Below are positions 1 through 6,882 of a stretch of DNA of 11,761 nt, in pieces (position 1 is the stretch's first letter; the number at the start of each line of letters is the position of its first letter). The notes under the pieces were generated by a model. It made no database searches and had not been told where the DNA came from. It saw nothing but the letters and a program-made list of their open reading frames with translations. The translations under genes and the position numbers were made by a program. This DNA is from Synura sp. LO234KE (taxonomy: Eukaryota; Sar; Synurophyceae; Synurales; Mallomonadaceae), in NCBI GenBank assembly GCA_015143735.1, contig VKHC01000470.1:1-11761 (forward strand), read 5' to 3'.

Positions 1-29
1 AATATATCCTCTATACGACATTTTTTGAA

Positions 30-56
30 AAAACGTCACTGGGTCAGTGACGTTTT
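30..56 (-). terminator. Hairpin with T-tract after the last stop of the element
   Basis: Positions 30-41 and 45-56 are perfect 12-base inverted arms around a 3-base loop (42-44). On the minus strand the stem is followed by six T (33-28, the first of them in the stem) and begins 14 nt after the TAA stop at 71-73. It resembles a bacterial intrinsic terminator, but the setting is eukaryotic, so its role is unknown. It could be an RNA 3'-end signal or a structured element between gag and a downstream ORF. Confidence 0.5.
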
Positions 57-70
57 CGCAGGAATGTGCC

Positions 71-330
71 TTAAGTTCTCTTCGCAGCTGATTCCAGGAT
101 CGTTTCTAGGTTCTCAAACAGTGGCACCGTCAGGTTTGGCTCGAACTTATATCTGCCAATAGACCGAGAGAAAACGTTCCCAGTGCCAGGAACATATTAC
201 CTTGCCACTCTTCCTTTCGACTTCTTAGAAGTCGGAACATAGTCGTCGACAGGGTCAACCGGGTCGACAGGGCTACTATATATGTAAGTATGGGTAAATA
301 ATCTGACTGTGCACCCATGCTCACATACGC
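71..330 (-). pseudogene. C-terminal tail of the Gag/ubiquitin-like polyprotein, with PVD repeats
   Basis: The frame ending in the TAA at 71-73 encodes a plausible C-terminus: an acidic PVDPVDPVDD stretch (codons about 243-272), then a basic TSKKSKG patch and about 40 more residues ending AAKRT. It is not in frame with the preceding ubiquitin-like segment, whose own frame stops at 321-323. Either one or two shifts between about 270 and 335 are needed to join them, because a second open frame (130-324) overlaps the join and cannot be ruled out for its first part. No domain is recognised. The tail may be the end of the polyprotein or the remnant of a separate small ORF. Confidence 0.45.
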
Positions 331-1067
331 GTCTTTTTACCCGTATCCCTCACGGTACATCTCTTATTCATGTAAATGCGTGGGTTAAATTTTGAGACAT
401 ATTTCACGGGGTATACAGTCTTTGACTCATCAGCCTTTTCATGAGTTAATGGGACTGTCTCTGCCGGTTTAGCAGGAACAGGTTCAGGTTGAATATTAGA
501 AGGAGCATTTAAAAACAAGAGTGACTCTCCTGTAACGGTGGGTTCGTCCATGATAACATTAGCCTGTACGGTCTCTTGTGTGCCAGCAGGATCAATAGGG
601 GCGAGGCGCGGATATTTAATGACTGCAGTGCCTTTTAATGTTTCGCTATCACTGCCAGTGTCATCATCAGTAGGACGATCCACATCGCGTCCCCGCCTCT
701 TGTTTCCCCCCCTTAACCTCATAAAGGTGCCCAACCTTGACATTCTTGTTATCATGTAACCTCCGACTGTGTATCTGTCATCCAGTATCTTACTACAGTG
801 TGTAAGGTACATGTCGCGTATATCGAAACGTGTTGTCCGGGCAATTAATGCCTTAATGTCGCCTATGACATCTTCGTCTCGCACCATTAGGGTCAGTGTG
901 ATACAATTTGGCAATGTGATGAATATCTCAAACGCGTTTCTCATCGCATGAGTCATTTCGTATGAAGGGGTCGCCGCCCCTATCTGTCCGTAACGCTGTC
1001 CTTCTATTAGCGACATTGACACGAGACCACCTGGGCTTTCACTGATCCTTGTATTAATTGGTGGGAC
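321..1067 (-). pseudogene. Polyprotein segment with second ubiquitin-like domain (UBL2) and acidic/proline-rich tail
   Basis: The segment opens with about 45 residues of linker (PPINTRISESPGG and onward). It then carries a ubiquitin-like domain at 705-932: 76 residues align with ubiquitin without a gap, about 25 identical by hand count. These include the first strand IF, TL at 14-15, K27, K48, L50, T55, Y59, I61, L67 and the end RLRGG. After Gly-Gly the chain continues with a basic NKRRGR patch, an acidic TDDD stretch and a Pro/Glu-rich tail to the stop at 321-323. Ubiquitin precursors and many ubiquitin-like fusions are cut after such a Gly-Gly by deubiquitinases; cleavage here is inferred. 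It is joined to the upstream helical segment by a frame change near 1065, so the ATG inside this frame is not taken as a genuine start. Confidence 0.75.
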
Positions 1068-1602
1068 TTCCTTACTGTCGGTCGTACGATTGGATTCGCC
1101 TCATCTTCATCGCTCATTGGCTCGTTGCTACTTGTCCTTCGGCCAATTATGTTTACCCTTAAATGACTCAGGCATAGGTTCATGTAATCAGATACGACGA
1201 AGGTATATCTTTTCATCGAGTCGACTATATGATGGTCTGTTCCCGAAATTAGCTCAAGGGAGTTTACTCCTAATTCAACCAGTTCACGTCTCAGATCCGC
1301 AAGGGAGGTATACATGTCGTTTAATGCTCCAATGTGCATCATAGTCGCCTGGTGTATAATCGTTTCTCCCCTCTCCCTGATTAGTCTGATAGCCTCATCT
1401 AGCTCAATTGAGGCCTGCGTTCTTGGTCGTATCTCTCTTAGGGTTACCCTCTCTGGCCGCTTGATCACCTTAATATACGGCATGCTCTCCATTCTATTGA
1501 TGACCAGGGTTAACTTTAATACTTCATCAAGTCGTATGAGTATCCGGTCCTCCATACCGTCCAATGGGTCTACGTCACTGGTTACGCTTGCAAGCGCGTC
1601 TG
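1050..1602 (-). pseudogene. Helical linker between the two ubiquitin-like domains
   Basis: About 180 residues, entered by a frame change near 1600 from the UBL1 segment (the first in-frame residues read DALASVTSDVDP) and left near 1065 into the UBL2 segment. The composition is rich in Leu, Ile, Arg and Glu with few Pro or Gly, consistent with several amphipathic helices, and there is an acidic SDEDEAN patch near its end. I recognise no family. Because it lies between two LRGG ends, cutting after UBL1 would place it at the N-terminal side of the next product. It might be a structural or assembly domain, but nothing in the sequence proves this. Confidence 0.55.
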
Positions 1603-2097
1603 CAAGGTATCTTCCCCTAAACTTTCCCTTACTATCATATTAACGTGATCCTTAAGTGTATAGAGGGCCCTGAGTAGACACGTCTTTTCTACAGAATTGT
1701 TCCTATCGCATTCGGCAATCATATTAATGTTATCTGCTATAGGCTGGAACTGTTGATTCAGTCGCTCTAAGTTAATCGTGCTTAAGATTAGACCCTCATC
1801 ATCTTCATACACCTCAGGATCTGGGATATCATCGTGTGTTCCGCCTCTAATACCCCCTCTTAATCTCAGACGTAAGTATAGATTTGATCCTGGAAGCAAT
1901 CTGCTTTCCACAAGGGTCCTATCGTCGTCTAGTGGTCTGTCCGCGACTGTTAAGTAGAAGTCTGCGCAAGGGATACCTACTTCCCGCATGATCTTTAGCT
2001 TAATATCGATGATTCTATCGGCATAAAACATCTTCAGAGTCAGGTACTTTCTCTGAGGTAACTGTACAGTTAACGAGATCTCAATACGGCTTAAGAA
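1582..2097 (-). pseudogene. Polyprotein segment with first ubiquitin-like domain (UBL1)
   Basis: The ubiquitin-like domain lies at 1852-2079. All 76 positions align with ubiquitin without a gap and about 28 are identical by hand count, including K11, K27, K29, GIP at 35-37, L43, L50, D52, RTL at 54-56, L67, L69 and the end LRLRGG. Position 44 is Thr, 48 is Arg and 63 is Pro, so the usual hydrophobic patch and the two main chain-linking lysines are missing. After Gly-Gly the protein goes on with IRGG, an acidic stretch (DDIPDPEVYEDDEG) and about 75 helical residues to a stop at 1582-1584. The ATG at 2031 lies inside the fold, at position 17, so it cannot be the true start: the domain begins upstream in the same frame, after a shift near 2090-2097. 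Confidence 0.8.
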
Positions 2098-2461
2098 AGA
2101 CTTCTCTGTACATCTCAGAGCTCTCCGTCACGTCGATAACCTCATCATTCCTTGAGCCTTCGGCATACCCCGACCTTGCCCTAACACCTCTGTTGTCCTC
2201 ATCACTTGGTTCATCGACCCTCAGATTTCTGACACCGTTTGCGGTTGAAGCGATATCTGCTGCTATCAGCTGCGACTTCTCAACCTCCATGACGAGCCTG
2301 TCCCAGTTCTCTTTCGGGTCATCAGACCAATCACATAGGCTTTCATTCAGATATGGGTACTTCAACAACAGATCGTCAACTGCAGTCTTAGATAAATATC
2401 TGGATTGTGTAATGGGATAATTAAAGTACTCTGTGTCAGGTATGTCACGTGGACGACCTAT
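2081..2461 (-). pseudogene. Polyprotein segment upstream of UBL1, with SUMO-interaction-like motif
   Basis: This continues in frame from the 27-nt repeats: about 125 residues ending at a TGA at 2081-2083. It contains a Tyr/Pro-rich stretch, two Trp-containing motifs (CDWSDDPKENW), and a long acidic region. Near the end, VIDV (2129-2140) is flanked by DE before and T-E-S-S-E after, matching the form of a SUMO-interacting motif (hydrophobic core next to acidic or Ser residues). No known domain was recognised. The stop lies just inside the start of UBL1, which is in another frame, so the two were probably one chain before a 1-nt shift. Confidence 0.5.
2129..2140 (-). other. SUMO-interaction-like motif (VIDV)
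   Basis: The four codons read V-I-D-V with acidic residues just before and Thr, Glu and Ser just after. This is the usual form of a SUMO-interacting motif. Such short motifs occur by chance, so this is only suggestive; its position about 17 residues before a ubiquitin-like domain is what makes it notable. Confidence 0.35.
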
Positions 2462-2623
2462 AAAGGCAGGAGAAGTGTCTTGCTCGTTATGAGCAGAGGG
2501 AGTATCGAGCTCAGTCCTAGAAGCAGGAAAATCTTGCTCGGTACGAGCAGAAAGAGAACCGTGCTCAATATGAGCAGAAGGGATATCTTGCTCAGTATGA
2601 GCAGAAGGAAAGTCTTGCTCAGT
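2462..2623 (-). repeat. Six tandem 27-nt repeats encoding a 9-residue unit
   Basis: Six contiguous units of 27 nt run through 2462-2488, 2489-2515, 2516-2542, 2543-2569, 2570-2596 and 2597-2623. In the coding frame each gives a 9-residue unit close to TEQDxPSAH. The two units nearest Gag are almost identical; those further away have diverged. Unit length is a multiple of three, so copy-number changes do not disturb the frame, as is typical of a disordered spacer. The other frames of this repeat give Leu-rich translations that look like membrane segments but are artefacts. Confidence 0.85.
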
Positions 2624-2840
2624 ATGAGTTCAACATGGTCATGTGACACGGACATAGACACGAGGACGGAGACTTCAACGTCACTAGTATGTTCAACATC
2701 ACAAGAGGTCACTACTTCATCAACGTCAACATCATTATTCGATCCTGGGCCAATAGCATAGAAGCATGCTCATTCAGAGGCTCAGCATCATTATGGAATA
2801 TGTCGTTATTAACATCAAACCTTAAGCCATGTGCCTGTTG
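2624..2840 (-). pseudogene. Acidic linker of the polyprotein, in three frame pieces
   Basis: Starting just after the RG-rich tail, one frame gives an acidic, Asn-rich stretch (LRFDVNNDIFHNDAEP and onward). Near 2755 the sense moves to a second frame with a Val/Asp/Glu-rich stretch (NDVDVDEVV...). Near 2630 it moves again into the repeat frame. Each move is of the same kind, as if one base were missing. The segment has no recognised domain. No aspartic protease motif (DTG or DSG) is seen where a protease would be expected after Gag. Confidence 0.4.
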
Positions 2841-3099
2841 CATATGGAAACACGTGGACTAGTAGTAGTTCCACTCTGACCGTAGGTCTGGTTACTACGG
2901 CTCTGATAGCCATAGTGAGAGCCTCCACTGCTCCACTGACCTCTGCCGCCTCGATTGCCGTAGATGTTACGACGCGTAGGACCACGTCCACCTTGAGCAC
3001 TACTAGACGAGCTATAGCGCTTGTTCTGACTCTTCCGGACCTTCCACCTCTGGTGGAATAAGCTCTGTATCATCTAGACTCCCCAGATCTAATGCGGTC
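2822..3099 (-). pseudogene. RG-rich tail of Gag following the zinc knuckle
   Basis: Between about 2840 and 3025 the frame is rich in Arg, Gly, Ser, Tyr and Gln (GGRGPTRRNIYGNRGGRGQW and onward), like RGG-type RNA-binding tails. Upstream, between about 3025 and 3095, another frame gives an acidic stretch (EVETALDLGSLDD...). Both look like genuine protein, implying shifts near 3097 and near 3025. An RGG tail next to a CCHC knuckle fits nucleic-acid packaging, the known role of Gag nucleocapsids. The other open frames on both strands here are Ala/Val-rich shadows. Confidence 0.5.
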
Positions 3100-4433
3100 T
3101 CAACCTCTATTGAAATTGCGTTGTGGCGTCTGTTCGGTCGAGGTATACTGCTGCAGCGCGTAGCCTCTCTGGATACCAGATGTCGAGTTCACTGCTGAGG
3201 TATTGGAACCGTCCAACCCCATAGCGGTCCTGTTCGGACATCTCGCGGCAATATGTCCCGGAACATTACATATGTGACATATCCGTCTGTCTTGATGTGC
3301 AAGGAATAACTGTTCCGAGAGCGCATCGTCTGCTAGCGTCTGTCCTAAGTCCCTCATAGCACTCTCTGTCTCTACAATATTCCTCGAAATAGCCTGAATA
3401 TCTAATCGTCCATTCTTCGCAGCCGACAAACACTTGTCCCTAGTCTGCACAAAAACGCTCCTGTTCTTAAGCGTCATATACATGCAGCCTATCAGGTCTA
3501 TCAGGTCCTTTGTCCTTAGGGTATATTCGAGCATTCTGAAATACAGCAGAATTCGATTGAACAAGGCAGAAGTCGACTCGCCTTCGCTCTGGGTCAGCTT
3601 GTGGAAGAGGGATTGCCTGCGAGCAATAGCGTCCGGAGATTGCGGCAAGAATATACACTCGTCGATCGCCTGCAATAATTCATTAAGGGTCTTAATCGAC
3701 AAGCGATTAGGTAACTGCGCTTGAATAGTACTGTTCTTTGAAATTGCTTCCAATAATCAACACCCAGCAAGAAATTGTCCATGACAACAATCGCCTGCGC
3801 CTTAGGAAACTTCCTAGAAGGAATAATACTCTCGTTCTTGTTGACCGGAAAAGGTAAAGTTAACATCTCAGATTTAAACAATGTAATCTCAGAAAAATAG
3901 TTATGCATCTGAAATTGCCAATCAACAAACGATAATTCAGGTATTTCTCTTTCGTCAAAATTTCTAAGCTCCGGAATTGGCGATTTCCACACATTTTTCA
4001 TCTGTTGGCGAATTTCATTTTCAGCACTAACCGAGGTTTCGAACTCGTTCAAAATATTCAGATAAATATGATATGAGCAAATTTCTAAAATTTCTAAAGG
4101 TTTCATGCTTTCATTGTTACCATATTGTTCCATTCCCATTAGTCCTGATTGAATTTTATTAATCAGCGGACTGACAACCGGAAGTCCAGAACCTCCGTAA
4201 CAGAGCTGAGATGGGATTATATTAGTGCTCGAAAGTCTCAAATTAAATTTCTCAGTAATCTGGTCCACTGGTAACTCCGTAGTTATTTTAACAGACGGCA
4301 TTCGTCTAACATCATTTTCATTTGATTCTTGTGTTAGGATTGTGGGTGTACGGTTGTCCTCAGAATCATGAGGAGGCGTTACGTTTATGTCCCAAAATGC
4401 ATAAGTCGGAAGCATATATTCGTCCGAAACCAC
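3100..4433 (-). pseudogene. Gag: capsid-like region and CCHC zinc knuckle
   Basis: Two overlapping frames make up this part. The first (from 4433 to about 3755) encodes about 226 residues. The second (about 3755 to 3100) gives a helical capsid-like region with a QSEGES motif followed by an F-N-R-I helix, as in many Ty3-like Gag proteins. It ends in C-X2-C-X4-H-X4-C (3238-3279; CHICNVPGHIAARC), the retroviral-type zinc knuckle that binds RNA. The frames meet in a TATTGG context near 3755. I read this as a 1-nt lesion and not programmed frameshifting, because the rest of the element has many similar breaks. The first frame is also cut off from its N-terminus by a TAA at 4434-4436. Only the Gag assignment is well supported; the exact family is an inference. 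Confidence 0.8.
3238..3279 (-). other. CCHC zinc knuckle
   Basis: The codons read C-X2-C-X4-H-X4-C, with the classic G-H pair and hydrophobic residues of retroviral nucleocapsid knuckles. A single knuckle is present. This motif is the main evidence that the minus-strand ORFs belong to a Gag. Confidence 0.9.
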
Positions 4434-4687
4434 TTAAATCTCTGCAGGTAAAGTATTACCATTCATCTCATTTCTAATATCTGTTAACTTCTTCAGTGAA
4501 TCTGAAAGAATTGGACTTATCTGAATTCCATCCATATTAGTTCCCATATGACTAATCCATTTTCTTCCAGTGCATTATATAGTTTCTCCAGATCCCTTTG
4601 TCCATCATTTCCTCTCAGGTCTCTTTCAGTCTCGTCAATCTCGGCTTCAACAGCCCTTTGAATGGCTCTCCTCTTCCTCGCCGGCAT
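4434..4687 (-). pseudogene. N-terminal part of Gag, with start codon and in-frame stop
   Basis: An ATG at 4685-4687 follows an in-frame TGA and opens a basic then acidic, helical stretch (MPARKRRAIQRAVEAEID...). Near 4553 the sense passes to the -1 frame (SHMGTNMDGIQ...), which runs in frame into the main Gag frame but meets a TAA at 4434-4436. The original frame ends at a TAA at 4517-4519. The start is chosen because it is the first ATG after an in-frame stop, it has a purine at -3, and it begins a highly charged helix typical of a Gag N-terminus. The single in-frame TAA could be a mutation or a readthrough stop; with so many other lesions, mutation is likelier. Confidence 0.6.
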
Positions 4688-4720
4688 TTCTGTTGTTCAA
4701 GCCTCAAAGCCGACATCCCT

Positions 4721-4736
4721 CAATTACCCGCAACCA
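4721..4736 (-). other. Possible primer-binding site
   Basis: On the minus strand TGGTTGCGGG begins directly after ...CCAACA, the possible LTR end. A primer-binding site starts with TGG, complementary to the CCA end of a tRNA. The implied tRNA acceptor would begin with U, which is unusual, so this stays weak. Confidence 0.2.
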
Positions 4737-5244
4737 TGTTGGAGTTTAAGGTGGTTGTTCTACTTAGATTAGCTGAGCTCTTAGCGCAATGAAAGGAATG
4801 TTCTTAACGATCAATAAATTAATTAATTGTGAGAAAGATCTCATACGTAGTCAATGCAATCATGAAAAGACCAACCTTCATCATTCAAGTCAAACATCAT
4901 AGCGATCGTATCTTTCACGGTTAAATCAGATAAGCGTTGGTAATATGAATCCTCTTATTAATCCATTGAATCATAAATAATTATCAGGTTGATCGCCGTA
5001 ATTTCCTCAATGGAGATTCTCCTCTTCACTTGAAAATCGTCGATATTCACCGATGAGACGATGATGAATATTCAGACATTAATGATTCTCATGAAACTTC
5101 CGTTGATATTTATAACCTGCAATGTCCGTAAATAATCAAACGTTAAGATTCATGTGTTTTCTCTTATAGAGCAACTAGAGCAAGACTAGATTAGAGCACC
5201 TAAGATAAGGTTTACTCTTACACGGTGGACTAGTATAACTAACA
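4737..5244 (-). repeat. Possible 5' LTR of the Gag element
   Basis: On the minus strand this 508-nt stretch begins TGTTAG and ends CCAACA, giving a near-matching terminal inverted repeat (5 of 6). It carries a CTATAAGAG TATA-like box near 5163-5169, and lies about 50 nt before the Gag start with a TGG primer-site candidate directly after it. It has no open frame. The partner LTR is not in the window, so the boundaries rest on motifs alone. If they are right, the target-site duplication would be TAGAA (minus strand, 5245-5249). Confidence 0.3.
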
Positions 5245-6380
5245 TTCTACTTTACCACCTGCTTGATAACAGAACTTGCCGCATTTGTTGTGTATGTAAA
5301 AGATACTTATTCACCTACTAGTGGTCTTATGATGACATTTTGACCAACCACCATCACCTATTCAAGAGGGCATGCATCGTTCGTCATTCATTTTCTTCCA
5401 TTCCCTGCTAGTTCATAAGAGGAAAACTATCTGCTTTAAGGCATTTCGTATTGTATTGTTTATGCCGCAACTTTCTTTTAGTAAGCTACTCTAATATTAG
5501 GAAATGTGCGAGTTTTGAGATAAATTTTATTGCAGTATTTGCAGCTGAACTCCTCCCTCTTCTGCATCTTTTTCGGTTTCTCTTCTTCTTCTTCTTCTAC
5601 TTGTTTTTCTATTCTTTTCGATGCATAGCCTCGCTTTTAAGCTTCTGCAATTTCGCGTTTTAAATAATCCTGGTGAACAACTCTTCCTGTGACGCCACAC
5701 GAATTTCGACGCGACAACTTTTCATTAGATGATACACGAATTTCAATGACACTTGTGAACCGTATTTTCTCAGCGCTGCTTGATTTCATGTTATTCATAT
5801 TCTCTTTTACTCAACCAAAAGACTCTTTTTGTTATTGCTGAATAGATATTCTCAAGCAATAAAATTTATTTTGCCATGTTTCACTATATTTCGCTTAGTC
5901 TCCCGTCAGGTACCAAATTTTTTTATCCTACTCTGGAAGTATCTCCATCAGCTATAGTCGGTTCGTCCAAATCCCATCCATGGAAAGTCCACCGTCAAAT
6001 CTCGCCGCAAAACGCCCAGGATCTTTGTTTTTGACCCCTTCAATCCTTGGTCACAAGATATAGCTGGACTACTCATAGCTACTCCAACGAAAGCTGGATT
6101 TTAGATGGCACCACTGTAGTCGGTACCACTCTACATAATATGAGCTGTTATTCACCGATGATCGAGGAGGCGTTTATAGTATTATGTAAGTCGCGCGGGA
6201 CCATACGACTGCTCGTTGTAGTCCTAGCTCCCAAATTTGTTTATTTCACTCAGCTTTCTCATAGCTTCCCCCCTTACTGGTATCAGAATATCGGCTAATT
6301 TTCCCGAAAATCTTACATCTTCGTTGTTAAAGGTAGAAGGCAAAGCCAAGGTTACCACGCAATTTGTAATAATTATGAGC
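5245..6380. other. AT-rich region without a supported gene
   Basis: Over a kilobase upstream of the possible LTR with no convincing coding sequence on either strand. It is AT-rich with pyrimidine-rich runs on the plus strand, including a (TCT)6 microsatellite at 5581-5598. An open plus-strand frame at 6047-6298 shows no family signature beyond a chance-level W-I-L-D. No tRNA, LTR or inverted terminal repeat was seen. Confidence 0.5.
5581..5598 (+). repeat. (TCT)6 microsatellite
   Basis: Six exact copies of TCT in a pyrimidine-rich stretch. It has no visible coding role and probably arose by replication slippage. Confidence 0.9.
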
Positions 6381-6752
6381 ACCGTTTCGACCAACTTGCA
6401 AACCCCCCCTGTGACCGAGTGGGTAGGGGGAAGTACCTCCGCCCGAGGACATAGGAAAGGCCTTCCCCGGGGATGGTTGGTACGCAACGATGTCCCCAAC
6501 TGGAAAAGGGGAGCATGCATACCGCCCACGCGGTAAGACTTTCGTTCCTACGAAGTGACCACCGAGGAAGGTCACGACGTTGTAGCGATGCGGCAAGAAA
6601 GTCCTACGAACGCTAACAAGGGAATGGGCATAGTACAACAATTGAAAATCGTGGCGCAAAAAGGCAGGCCATAGAGTAGGAAAATAGGAGGGAGGACAAT
6701 CGCCATGACGAAAACTCAAGCTTATCGCGAAGCAATACAAAGGAGAAAGCAT
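6327..6752 (-). other. Unidentified 141-codon open frame in a GC-richer island
   Basis: An uninterrupted minus-strand frame of 141 residues, rich in Gly, Pro, Ser, Phe and Tyr, with no recognised domain. Both strands are open over part of it, since plus-strand 6237-6536 is also open, so length alone does not prove coding. The surrounding 6380-7260 is visibly richer in G and C than its flanks, suggesting inserted or foreign DNA. I cannot say whether either frame is real. Confidence 0.15.
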
Positions 6753-6882
6753 GTTCTCTGAGGGCTACTTCGCCACTTAAGCGCTCCGTCGATCCTCTGA
6801 CCACGCCGCAACAACCGAGGCTATTGAAGATTAAACGGGAGAAGGCGTGAAGTTGGTTAAGCTTGGAGTAACCGCAATCAAG

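Larger units (their letters stand above)
30..5244 (-). mobile_element. Decayed LTR-retrotransposon-like element with Gag and two ubiquitin-like domains (left end outside window)
   Basis: Read right to left this stretch shows a possible 5' LTR, a possible primer-binding site, a Gag with capsid-like region and retroviral zinc knuckle, then about 3 kb of extra coding sequence with two ubiquitin-like domains, and a hairpin after the last stop. The coding frame changes at least eleven times and has one in-frame stop, but each piece stays protein-like up to the shift, so this looks like a recently inactivated copy or a consensus with indel errors. No protease, reverse transcriptase, RNase H or integrase is visible on this strand. 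If the element is complete, pol and the 3' LTR lie left of position 1. Assignment to the Ty3/gypsy side rests only on the general form of Gag and is an inference. Confidence 0.65.

Noticed and set aside
30-56. Bacterial intrinsic terminator
   Set aside because: The form fits, but introns, Gag and the AATAAA context show a eukaryotic setting, so it is kept only as a hairpin of unknown role.
2462-2623. CRISPR-like repeats
   Set aside because: The units are contiguous with no spacers and encode an in-frame peptide repeat.
2458-2712. Leu-rich minus-strand frame resembling membrane segments, and the plus-strand frame at 2405-2761
   Set aside because: Both are off-frame readings of the 27-nt repeats; the frame joined to the downstream segment gives acidic TEQD-type units.
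2815-3061. Ala/Val/Thr-rich frames on both strands (2815-3000 minus, 2831-3061 plus)
   Set aside because: They are shadows of the RG-rich frame, caused by repeated GGT/CGT-type codons.
3594-3755. Programmed -1 frameshift within Gag
   Set aside because: No standard slippery heptamer is seen at the crossing and the break lies inside the capsid-like region; the many similar breaks elsewhere make a lesion likelier.
6047-6298. Plus-strand frame with W-I-L-D, recalling the start of a copia-type protease
   Set aside because: The Asp is followed by G-T-T instead of the expected S-G-(A/T), and no zinc knuckle, GAG-pre-integrase or integrase motif follows.
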